Positions 26,782 through 36,167 of a stretch of 64,000 nucleotides of DNA are shown piece after piece. The notes under the pieces are model-generated. The model ran no database searches, was not told the DNA's origin, and saw nothing but the letters and a program-made list of their open reading frames with translations. The translations under genes were made by a program, and so were the position numbers. This DNA is from Pelagimonas phthalicica (GTDB lineage Bacteria; Pseudomonadota; Alphaproteobacteria; Rhodobacterales; Rhodobacteraceae): the NCBI RefSeq assembly GCF_004364805.1, contig NZ_SOAP01000002.1:1568310-1632309 (forward strand), read 5' to 3'. The number at the start of each line of letters is the position of its first letter. Position 1 is the first letter of the stretch.

Positions 26782-27968
26782 ATGAATAAAATCAAATTGT
26801 CGCGTCGAACAATCGACGCGCTCTCTATCAAAGACTCAAAATACTATGCATGGGACACCAGCATGGTAGGATTTGGCGTCAAGGTCCTGCCTTCAGGGCG
26901 AAAAACATTTGTTTTCAAATACCGCACCGCCGGTGGTCGCGCTGGAAGGTCGCACGAGCCGGTCATCGGCCAAGACGGCAATCTGTCACCTGATCAGGCC
27001 AGGAAGATAGCAAAAACCTGGGCTGCCCAGATAACGATGGGAAAAGATCCCTCCGCTGAACGTCGCGCCTCGCAAACCCAACCTTGAAAGAGCTTTTCGA
27101 GCGCTATCTCTCAGACCACGCTGAAAAGCACAAAAAAGCACGGAGCGTATATGAAGATCGCAACCTAATCGCTGCGCTCTTGGAACCAACTTTCGGGCGG
27201 ACAAAGGTCAAAGACATTTCAAGAGGTGACATCGCGAAATGGCACGCCAAACTATCCAAAACCCCGTACCGAGCCAATCGGGCACTCGCTTGCTTGTCCA
27301 AAGCTTTGAGCCTCACTGAAATCAGGGGGCTTCGTGAAACGGGCACTAACCCATGTCCAGGCGTCACAAAATTCAAGGAAGAGAAACGCAAACGCTTTCT
27401 TTCCACGGACGAATATGCCTCGCTATTCCAAACCTTGGATGCGGCGGTGTCCGGCGACCTTGTAACGCCGAAAGGTTCCCTTCTTTCGCCAGTGGCCTGT
27501 GCTGCTATTCGGCTCTTGGTACAATCCGGTGCGCGGAAATCCGAAATCTTGGGGCTCGAATGGGACTGGATCAATCAACATGGTGGTTTCGCCGAGTTGC
27601 CCGACAGCAAGACCGGCGCGCGCCGTCTCTACTTTGACGATGGCGCATTGGCGGTGTAGAAGACGGCAGCACAATTCCGCGTCGGGGCCTTTGTCTTTCC
27701 CGGGGCCAAGCCGGAAAAACCGCCAATAGACGTCAAAAAGACCTGGGATGTCATTCGTAAAGCAGCTGATATTGCTGATGTTCGGTTACACGACTTGCGT
27801 CATAGCTATGCAAGCGTCGGCATGTCGCTGCCACAAGTCGGAGAGTTGCTGGGACACAGTTCGACGCCGACGACCGCCTGATTCGCACATCTGGCAGATG
27901 AGGTGCAGCATCGGTCTGCCGCAGTGATCGGAGCTCAACTCGCGGCACACAAGCCGAAACCCATTTAG
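26782..27968 (+). pseudogene. int: Tyrosine integrase (P4-like), broken
   Basis: Integrase of the phage P4 type that would insert the island at tRNA-Thr. The N-terminal DUF4102 domain (MNKIKLSRRTIDALSIKDSK, GFGVKVLPSGRKTFVFKYR) is followed by a frame change near 27080, then the SAM-like and catalytic domains. The first catalytic Arg is in SGARKSEILGLEWDW, and the HxxR is in RLHDLRHSYAS. A TAG interrupts after DDGALAV (27657-27659) and a TGA near 27880. The usual RYAHL tyrosine region reads stop-Phe-AHL, so the nucleophile is lost. It is clearly inactive. It lies beside the left att copy. Confidence 0.9.
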
Positions 27969-27998
27969 CCAGCACCAAACGCCAAATTGCCCCTTAGG

Positions 27999-30051
27999 CT
28001 ACAGATCGGGAGCTAAACACACCAAGTCACCGTTGCTCATACCAACCACAAGGCCAAATTCGGACCAATCAAGTGAGAGGACAGCGCTGCCAAAACTGCG
28101 GAGAAAGATCTCACAACCGCTTTCAACATTCCGCAGCCGCAGCGTCATGTCATTGCTGCCAGAGACCGCGCGGCGGCCATCGGGGCTAAACGCCGCGCTG
28201 GTTACCCAGATCTTATGCCCGGACAGTCGCATGGTTTCGGCTCCGACCCTTTGGAATGCCCCCCCATCGCCTTGGCAGCTGTATTGCTCTCTGCGCTTGG
28301 GTCATCAGGGTCTCAGGCGCGTTTTGCTGAGGGACCGTGCCGTCAATGACCCAGGCCGATTGATCAGGCCGTTCCGACAAAATCGGCAGCGCGATGCACC
28401 CATCTAAGCCCGGGATCGGCATGCTGGGAGTCAAAGCCGCGATACAGCTCATGCGCGCCGACAGCCCCGAGCTTGGCCGAGAGCCAGGGCAGATCCTGCG
28501 ACAGCGCGTCCGCCTCGGCCTGCCTGCCCGCTTGCCGCATGTGCCACAACTGCTGCGTCCAAAGGTAAGTTTCATCGCTAGTCAGGTCTTGCCAGTGGCC
28601 GCTGTCTGGCTTGTTTCCATCCAGGATGCTCTGAAGTGCCGCTTTCTGCGTCTCGACCTGTAGTTTGTTCTGCAGATACCACAGGACATTGTCGCGAAGC
28701 GCTACGGGTGCGCCAAACTCAAAAGGTTGCAGCCAACACCCCATCTCGAGATCCATGATACACTCTTCCGTGGTGAAGCTATCAACGCCCCAAGCCCGCG
28801 CAAGAACTGTGATGGGCATGGCGGTATCTTCGGCCAGGGCAGCGAAGGTGTTGAGCCGCTGTTGATGTTTCGGGCTCAGCTCTTCATAGCTCAGGTCCAG
28901 AGCGGCGGTGAGGGTTAGATCCCAGTCATCAGGTTGCTCTAGCGTGCCCTGAACCAAGGCCGCGTCGAGATCGCTCAGCGCTTGCAGCAGGCTTCGCCCA
29001 CGCCGAAAGCAACGAACAAGACCCCGGTTACAGATTGCAAGCAACTGGGCCCAACGCCAATAGCGTTCTGCAAAGGCTTTCAGCTGAACGACGTCGTCCG
29101 GTGTCCAGGCAAATCACGCGACAATAGCTCAAGCGCTTCGCCCTCCGACATCGCCTCAACATCAAGGTAATCGGTGTCCGGGCCTGCAATTTCCTTGTTC
29201 CGCGTGGTGACCAAAAGGGCTGCGTTTTCAGTGGCGGTGACAAAGGGGCGCAGTTGCGCTTCGCGCCAAACATCGTCCACGATGATCAACACATCCCGGT
29301 GATCCAGCAGGTTCTTGAGCTCTTGTGCGGCTTGGTCTTCATCCGTGGTGCCAAGCCGCGCGCCGCTGATCTTGCGAATGATCTCTTCGATTTGTGTTAG
29401 AACAGTGTGTGACTGGCGGCCAATGGCGACCCAAAACACGCCATCCAGAAAGGCATCCCTGATGTCGGGATCTTGCGCCACATAGGCCGCCAGGGTGGTT
29501 TTGCCAAACCCACCACGCCCCGCCAGAACCGAAGACAAGGCCACCGGCCCGCCATCATCCGCAAGCAAAGCGGTTTTTGCCTCACTCAGTTTTCCCGGTC
29601 TCGGGACCATCGCAGCAAGGGCAAGGCCATCATCCCAAACCGCGCTTAACCGTCGGCGCGGCGCTTGCACGATGGCAAGGAAAACCGCCTCGCGGTGCGG
29701 ATCGTCCAGCCGGTAGACCTCTTCGCGGCGCAACCAGCGTGGCAGCGTGCTGCGCGATATCTCTTCGCCGAGGACGGGAATGATCGTCGCACCATAGCGA
29801 CGCGCCGCGCGCCATTCACGGCGGATATACTCCGAGGCCAGGGCGGCGCAGGTCACGATAACGACCAGAACATCGCTTTTCTTGAGCGCGGTTTCGATCT
29901 GCGGCCAAACCGTTTCGTCTGAGCCAATCTCGCGCAGGTCTTGCCAACCGCTGAAGCCGTGGGACGACAGCCAGGTCAGAAAACGTGTGGCAGCGTCGGA
30001 GCCATCGCTGCGCGCGTAGGAGATAAAGGCGCGTTGATCTTCTGAAGTCAT
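27999..30051 (-). pseudogene. TIR-NB-ARC-WD40 protein, broken
   Basis: NLR-like gene. The first frame (MTSEDQRAFISYARSDG) holds a TIR domain to about residue 140 with SEYIRREWRAARRYG, then an NB-ARC ATPase with intact Walker A GRGGFGKTT and Walker B LIIVDDVW. A frame change near 29105 (after SRDLPGH) leads to a second open frame to 28364 with a winged-helix/helical region (LDLSYEELSPKHQQRL). Further breaks follow before a WD40 scrap ([17 protein letters not shown], 28232-27999). A TTG at 30072 overlapping the upstream stop is an alternative start. It is last in the TIR/WD40 cluster. Only the TIR-NB-ARC half could still be made. Confidence 0.8.
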
Positions 30052-30068
30052 GTCACACACCAGGCCAC

Positions 30069-31853
30069 TCAAGACCGGTCAGACGAATAGACAACATTCC
30101 AAAGCCGCAGCGTCTTGTCATCGCTGCCAGAGACCACACGGCGACCATCAGGGCTAAACGCCACGCCGTTCACCGAATCTGTATGCCCGGACATCGCTGC
30201 AATTTCTGCCCCACTCTCCACATCCCACAGCCGCAGCGTGGTGTCCCCGCTACCAGAGACCACGCGGCGGCCATCGGGGCTAAACGCGACGCTCCTCACC
30301 CAATCCTTATGCCCGGACAGCACGACAGGTTCTGCCCCGCTTTCCACATCCCACAACCGCAGCGTCTTGTCATCGCTGCCAGAGACCACGCGGCGGCCAT
30401 CGGGGCTAAACGCGACGCTGTTCACCCACCCCTCATGCCCAGGCAACACGGCGATCTCCGCCCCGCTCTCCACATCCCATAGCCGCAGCGTGTTGTCATA
30501 GCTGCTAGAGACCAGGCGGAGGCCATCGGGGCTAAACGCGACGCTGGTCACCAAGCTCTCATGCCCGGACAGCACGGCGATCTCTGCCCCACTTTCCACA
30601 TCCCACAGCCGCAGCGTCTTGTCCCCGCCGCCAGAGGCCACACGGCGGCCATCGGGGCTAAACGCGACGCCGTACACAAAGCTTTCATGCCCGGACAGCG
30701 CGGCAATCTCAGCCCGGCTCTCCACATCCCACAACCCCAGCGTCTTGTCCCGGCCGCCAGAGATCACAAGGCGGCCATCTGGGCTAAACGCGACGCTGAA
30801 CACCCAGGTCTCATGCTCGGTCAGCACAGCAATTTCTGCCCCGTTCTCCACATCCCAAAGCCGCAGCGTCTTGTCCCCGCTGCTAGAGACCACGCGGCGG
30901 CCATCGGGGCTGAACGCGACGCTGGTCACCCAGCCCTCATGCCCGGACAGCACGGCAGCCTGGCTTAGATTGATAATGCTCAATTGTGGTTTGGGGTCTG
31001 CTAAGCCAAATTCCCGGTATCCCCAAACCGTTGCCGCGCTCCCTACAAGGCCCAGAAGGCTCATGAAAGCAAGGCGTCTGTTCAGGTTCTCTTTGGGCTC
31101 TTCGGCCTCGGAGGCAGACACGCGTTCCTTAGTCACGATCGCGCTGACACTAGGTGAAGCGTTGGGCGGAGACTGAACTGCGTTGCGGTTCTGCACCATT
31201 TTCTGAAACAGAGCGCGACCTTCCTCATCTGCTGTGCGCTTACTCAACTCCTCTTCACGCGCCCCTTGCCGCATTCGTTCCTGCGCCACCTCTTGTTTGG
31301 CCGCGACTTCTTGTTTTGCCAGAGTGTCTTCGATGTCACGGGCGGTCTGTTTGAGCACGCGTAAGGTCGCCTCATGACGAACAGCGCTGCGTTCATGCAG
31401 CAAGTCTGTCCAATCGACCAATTGCAGCGCCTTTACCTCTTGTAACCGCTGGCTTTGCTGCTGGTTAAGGCGGTGATGGTTCACCGGACGCAACTCCGCC
31501 GGATAGACCTTGATCAAACCTTTGCCAAATTCTGGACGCGTGCAAAACGTCTCAAACTCTTTCCAGCATTCGTCAGAGCTCAGCCAGCCCCGCGACAGCA
31601 AGATGATCAGGATCTGCGCGCGCTCAATCGCTTCATATAGCGCAGGTCGCCATGCATCACCCGTATCGATATCCTCAATATCTCGCCACAACTCAAAGAC
31701 AGAGGACCCCATTTCAGCATGAACCTGTCTCTCCAAGCCTTCGATGACCGACAGAACAGCCTCGCGGTCGGCGGGTGCGCGCACATCTACCCGTGCGTAG
31801 GACAAGACGGCAGTAAAGCGTTCAGTCAAAAGGGCTTGCTCCGGAAAACTCAA
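30069..31853 (-). CDS. TIR-coiled coil-TM-WD40 protein
   Basis: 594 residues. A TIR domain (about 10-150) begins FTAVLSYARVDVRAPADRE, has FELWRDIEDIDTGDAWRPAL in the BB-loop part and SSDECWKEFETF with the likely catalytic Glu. A charged coiled coil follows (about 165-230, DTLAKQEVAAKQEVAQER), then one membrane segment (LAFMSLLGLVGSAATVWGY, about 270). The rest is exactly seven WD40 repeats of 42 residues, enough for one closed propeller. The TIR would face the cytoplasm and the propeller the periplasm, if the segment spans the membrane. It is intact and 107 bases downstream of the SLATT-like gene in the cluster. Confidence 0.85.
   Translation of the reverse strand: MSFPEQALLTERFTAVLSYARVDVRAPADREAVLSVIEGLERQVHAEMGSSVFELWRDIEDIDTGDAWRPALYEAIERAQILIILLSRGWLSSDECWKEFETFCTRPEFGKGLIKVYPAELRPVNHHRLNQQQSQRLQEVKALQLVDWTDLLHERSAVRHEATLRVLKQTARDIEDTLAKQEVAAKQEVAQERMRQGAREEELSKRTADEEGRALFQKMVQNRNAVQSPPNASPSVSAIVTKERVSASEAEEPKENLNRRLAFMSLLGLVGSAATVWGYREFGLADPKPQLSIINLSQAAVLSGHEGWVTSVAFSPDGRRVVSSSGDKTLRLWDVENGAEIAVLTEHETWVFSVAFSPDGRLVISGGRDKTLGLWDVESRAEIAALSGHESFVYGVAFSPDGRRVASGGGDKTLRLWDVESGAEIAVLSGHESLVTSVAFSPDGLRLVSSSYDNTLRLWDVESGAEIAVLPGHEGWVNSVAFSPDGRRVVSGSDDKTLRLWDVESGAEPVVLSGHKDWVRSVAFSPDGRRVVSGSGDTTLRLWDVESGAEIAAMSGHTDSVNGVAFSPDGRRVVSGSDDKTLRLWNVVYSSDRS
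30095..30960 (-). repeat. Seven tandem 126-bp WD40-coding repeats
   Basis: Seven consecutive copies of a 126-bp unit coding [20 protein letters not shown] plus SGSxDKTLRLWDVESGAEI. The copies are strongly alike at the DNA level. Differences gather at codons for the residues after GHE, the one after Val, and those flanking D in SGSxDx. The same unit recurs in two neighbouring genes. Confidence 0.88.
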
Positions 31854-31960
31854 GGGGAGGATATTGATTTTGCTGCGGCCCTCAACCTTTAGTTAACTTT
31901 GCTGATCCCAAATCCTTAGGAAGTTGCCTCACCGCGCGCAGTGGCAAAGCCAACCGCGTC

Positions 31961-32758
31961 TTAGCGCAGCAGGGCAATGACATCATCAACATAGGCCTTG
32001 GCCGTTTCCAGATCTTTTGCTTGGATAGCGGTGCTAAGGCGTCCACTTTTCGCACGCAGCCGCTTTAGTCCCGCGCAGGAGTCATCGTGGAGTTTCGCGC
32101 GCAGTTTGCCTTCGCGTTGGTCCGTCCAACCATCAAGAAACACCGTCAGACCGGGCAAACAGGCGCTTAGCACGGCGACCACCAGCACGGTCGAAAAAGA
32201 CGCAATTGCCGACAATCCCTGGACAAGCGCCGTTACCCCGGTAGCGGCTGCACCAAACCATATGATCCATCGCAGCGACGCCCTGTGACGGGTTGTGCAG
32301 CCTTCTAAATGCCTGATTTGATTGTCAAGGAAGGTCAGAAACCTGGCTTCAAATTGCGGCAGAATGGAAAGCGCGTCGCTTAGTTTGAGCGCGAAATACT
32401 GCAGTTCCCAACGCAACTCCTCGGCCTTTAGCCGTGCCTCGGTCGCCGTGCCATAATAATCTCGGGCACTTAGATTGAAGGCGTAAAGCCCTGCCACGCC
32501 AAGCAGAACGGCCTGAATGATCAAAACTAGGCTGAGCGTTTCGTCTGACAGGGCTGTCCCCCCAGCACTGTTCGCACCGGACACAAATAGCAACCCACCG
32601 CCGATGAGCGAGGCGCACAGGGTCGACAGCAAAAAGCCAGATCGGCACCAGCGAAACGCGATTTTCACGCGCCGTGCGGATTTGGCTTTGCGGGCGCGTT
32701 CGGCGGTGAGGTTTCGATACTCGAGGTCTTGCGACAGCAGTGTTTTGAGGTTGGTCAT
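31961..32758 (-). CDS. Four-TM SLATT-like membrane protein
   Basis: 265 residues from MTNLKTLLSQDLEYRN; the frame opens 21 codons earlier without a ribosome site. Two pairs of hydrophobic helices are visible: FLLSTLCASLIGGGLLFV with LSLVLIIQAVLLGVAGLYAF, then WIIWFGAAATGVTALVQGL with VLVVAVLSACLPGLTVFL. Each pair is followed by a charged helix (DYYGTATEARLKAEELRWEL, GWTDQREGKLRAK). This paired-helix plan resembles SLATT/DUF4231 proteins, proposed pore-forming effectors of nucleotide-signal immunity. It begins 17 bases after the TIR-STAND-WD40 gene. The family assignment is by architecture only; the effector role is inferred. Confidence 0.6.
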   Translation of the reverse strand: MTNLKTLLSQDLEYRNLTAERARKAKSARRVKIAFRWCRSGFLLSTLCASLIGGGLLFVSGANSAGGTALSDETLSLVLIIQAVLLGVAGLYAFNLSARDYYGTATEARLKAEELRWELQYFALKLSDALSILPQFEARFLTFLDNQIRHLEGCTTRHRASLRWIIWFGAAATGVTALVQGLSAIASFSTVLVVAVLSACLPGLTVFLDGWTDQREGKLRAKLHDDSCAGLKRLRAKSGRLSTAIQAKDLETAKAYVDDVIALLR

Positions 32759-32774
32759 GGGGCGTTGTCCTGAG

Positions 32775-35700
32775 TCAGTCTGAAACGATGGGAAACGGCA
32801 TGGGTGGATCGTAATCGTCACAGGGGGTCAGCGGTTCCGGATCGGGCAGGCCCAGCTCTGCGGCAATGTCATCGGTCGACAGATCGCGCGCTCCGTTCCT
32901 GATCGGCAACAACTGACAGGCAATTTGCAGCGCGTTGCCTTCTATCAAAAGCTGAGACCAAAGCCGCACGGTTCCGTCACGGCCACCGGACGCGACGCGG
33001 CGACCATCGAGACTAAACGCGACACTGGTGACCTCTCTCTCATGCCCGGACATAACAGCTAACGTTACACCACTCTCCACCTCCCACAACCGCAACGTTC
33101 CGTCACCGCTACCAGAAATCACTCTGCTGCCGTCGGGACTAAATGCGACGCTGGCCACATCACCTTCATGCCCGGGAAGCACAGCAATCTCTGTACGGCT
33201 CCCAGCATCCCACAACCATAAATTAGTGTCGAAGCTACCAGTGGTCGCCCTGCTGCCGTCGGAACTAAACGCGAAACTTAGTACAGAGCCTTCGTTGCCA
33301 AGCAGGGCAACAGCCTCAGATTCAGAGGTTCCATCCCACTGCAGAACTCCCCCGTTCAATTTACTAAAGACCACATGGTAGGGGGCGGAGTGAAATGAAA
33401 CTAAGGTCACTTTTTCATCCAGCTCATTTAAAGTCGCGATCTCAGCACCGTTCTCTGCATTCCACAGCCGCAGCGAACCGCCGTCGCTGCCAGAGACCAC
33501 TTGGCGACCATCGGGGCTAAACGCGACGCTTGTCACTTCGCTTTCATGCCCGGAAAGCAGGGCGATCTCTGCCCCGCTCTCTACATCCCACAGCCGCAAT
33601 GTCTTGTCATAGCTACCAGAGACCACTCGGCGACCATCGGGGCTAAACGCAACGCTTGTCACCGAGCCCTCATGCCCGGTCAGCACAGCAATCTCTGCCC
33701 CGCTCTCCACATCCCACAGCCGCAGCGTATTGTCATGGCTGCCAGAGACAAAGTGGCCGCCATCCGGGCTAAACGCGACGCTCTCCACCCCGCCCTCATG
33801 CCCGGACAGCACGGCGATCTCTTCCCCGCTCTCCACATCCCACAGCCTCAGCGTATTGTCATGGCTGCCAGAGACCACGCCGCGGCCATCGGGGCTGAAC
33901 GCGACGCTGGTCACCCCGCTCTCATGCCCGGACAGCACAGCGATCTCGGCCCCGCTCTCCACATCCCACAAACGCAGCGTACCGTCCCAGCTGCCAGAGA
34001 CCACGCCGCGGCCATCCGGGCTAAACGCGACGCTGGTCACCCTGCCCTCATGCCCGGACAGCACCACACTTCTACTCGTGTGCGCAAAGGCCGTCACCAT
34101 CGCTTGTCTGGCGTTCGATACCAATGCGCTGTCCAGTGGCGGTTCGTCCGGCCAGGCGCTCATCACCAGTTTCAAAGCCGAGGACGGATCTGTTTGGGCC
34201 CGGGTGCGGGCCAGCACCGTCATTGCAACGCCCCGCGCCTGTTCACCTGCCTCGCGCTCAAGATTGGCGCTGGCTTGGGCAACCACAGCCTCTGAAAAAT
34301 AGTACAGGCTAAAGCCCAAAAGCCCGACGACCAAACACACCGTCGCGGCAATGGTGGCTCGAACCGTGGCTAGCAAGCGGCGCGAGCGGTGCAGAAATGT
34401 GCGTTCCGGCTCGGATAGCCATTCAGGGTGTCTTGCGGCCACAGGGGCAAAGTCTTTGATATCGACCTGCCGCGCCAAGAACCCGCGGCCTTGCCCGCCT
34501 TTTATCCAGCGGTCGGTCGCCGCCATAAGCCGCCCCATGCTGCGCGCGTCCGCTTCGTGATCTTGCACATATTGGTGCAGCTCGGGCCATTGCGAAAAGA
34601 GCGATTCATGGGCGATTTCGACGGTCTCACCCGTCGTTTGCAACAGCCTGCCCCATTCCTCACCCGCCAGCCGGTCAATCAACTGTTGCTGGTCTTGCGA
34701 GAACTCCGACTTGAATGCGATCCGTCGGGTGGCCCCCGCTGTATCGCCCAACTGCAACAACCGCAGAAAGACGGGCAGCAAAGCGTCGCGCTCTGGTTCT
34801 GTCAACTCATGCTCGGCCACCCGCTCGGCCTCTTGCCCAAGCGCGCCGTAAACCCGGCCAAGCGATTGATAGGCCGTCACCAGGTTCCCGCCATACTGCG
34901 CGCGGTCACGCCAGACCAATGACAGCGCCATCTGCGCGAGGGCGACGTCACCGGCCCTATCGGACAGATCCTCTTGGATGCGGTCAGCCAAGGCGTCAAT
35001 CTGGGCGACATCGTCAAAACGTGCGAGCTGTAAAGGTCCTTCGACCATGGCACGCAAATCGTCGCCTTTTGGTACATTGAGCTTGAGCACAGTGTCTTCG
35101 GCTTTGAGATGCGCACCGAGCCCGGGCACCGTGCCGACCAGCCGCGCATAGTCAGCCCGAACCGTCGTCACAACCCGCAGCCGCGCGTCTTTGGCTCCGA
35201 TCTTTAGCATGTCGGCGATGAGACGGCCAAAGGCATGGCGCAGATCACGATCACGGGTGGCTGTCACCAACTCTTCGGCCTGGTCGATGATCAGCAAGGT
35301 TTGAACTCGTCCTGCGGGCAATCCACATTCGAGCGCATAAAGGCTCTCACTCGCGTTCCCCAAATCGATCTGCTTGCGCAGCGCGCTTTGCTGGTCCGGC
35401 TCTAGGCCCATGGCCTGCGTCGCTTCGGTCAGCCCCAGCCGCAATCCTTCGAGCGGGTCGCTTCGCGGACGCATCGTGATAACATTCCAAAAGACCGGCG
35501 CGTCTTGCCTAGGGTTGCGCGTGTCAAAGGCACCGCCACGCCAGGCCGCCCCGAGACCCGCCATCGCCAGCGAGGATTTGCCCGCGCCGCTATCGGCGAC
35601 GATGGAATAGATCGGCTTGTGCTGCAATTCTTTAAGCAGCAGGTCAGTCTCGGGGCGGCGACCAAAAAAGCGATCATTCCACGCCTCGGTCATGGCGTAT

Positions 35701-36167
35701 AGCCCGGGGAAAGGATGCTTGGTCAGGGCCGCGCGCCCTGCCCCATTGTCCACTCCCAGGATGGCATCCACCAGACGCGCGAATTCCGCCGGGTCGTTCA
35801 GCGGATCGCGGATGGCCTGAAAACGTTTGGCAAAGGGTGACAGCGTTTGTGTGTCAGCCCCGCCCATCAGGATGGGGATAAGGCGAAAGCCCGGCTCTGA
35901 CACCGCGCGGCTGTTGAGCACATCAAACTCGGCCCGCATCCAATTGGCAAGGCCGCGACTGCCCACCAGGATCGCACCGGCGCTGGCCCCGCGCAAGGCC
36001 TGTTCAAGCTGCGGCTGCCAGGGGCGTCAGGCCTCTAGCGCATCAAAATCCAGCCAGACCGAGAGCGCCCCGCTTTGACCTTGTGGCGTCTGGCGCAATC
36101 GCTGCGCCAGGGCCTGCGCAGCCGCGCTATCGCTGCCTGCTTGGCTGAGAAAGAGCTGCGCAGTCAT
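32775..36167 (-). pseudogene. TIR-STAND-TM-WD40 protein with one nonsense codon
   Basis: NLR-like gene of 1,130 codons. The ATG at 36167 overlaps the upstream stop (ATGA). The TIR domain starts MTAQLFLSQAGSDSAAAQAL but a TGA at 36027-36029 interrupts it after FDALEA. The frame then stays open for 1,073 codons from a TTG at 35996: the rest of the TIR, a STAND ATPase with Walker A ADSGAGKSS and Walker B LLIIDQAEE, helices, one membrane segment (TIAATVCLVVGLLGFSLYYF) and nine WD40 repeats, two of them diverged. Everything except the one stop is preserved, so the mutation looks recent; read-through or internal starts could still give protein. Confidence 0.75.
32945..34070 (-). repeat. Nine tandem WD40-coding repeats
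   Basis: Nine 126-bp units at the 3' end of the TIR-STAND gene. Repeats 1-5, 8 and 9 keep the shared unit (LSGHExxVTSVAFSPDGR). Repeats 6 and 7 have drifted (LNELDEKVTLVSFHS and LLGNEGSVLSFAFSSDG). The first five are nearly identical to each other and to units in the flanking genes. Confidence 0.86.

Noticed and set aside
30115..31176. Plus-strand open frames full of MPGQ/LHIPQPQR repeats
   Set aside because: They are exact antisense shadows of the WD40 repeat units; the minus strand gives proper TIR and WD40 domains.
33501..34302. Plus-strand repeat-protein-like frames of up to 264 codons
   Set aside because: Antisense to the nine WD40 repeats of the TIR-STAND gene, with no ribosome site or known family.
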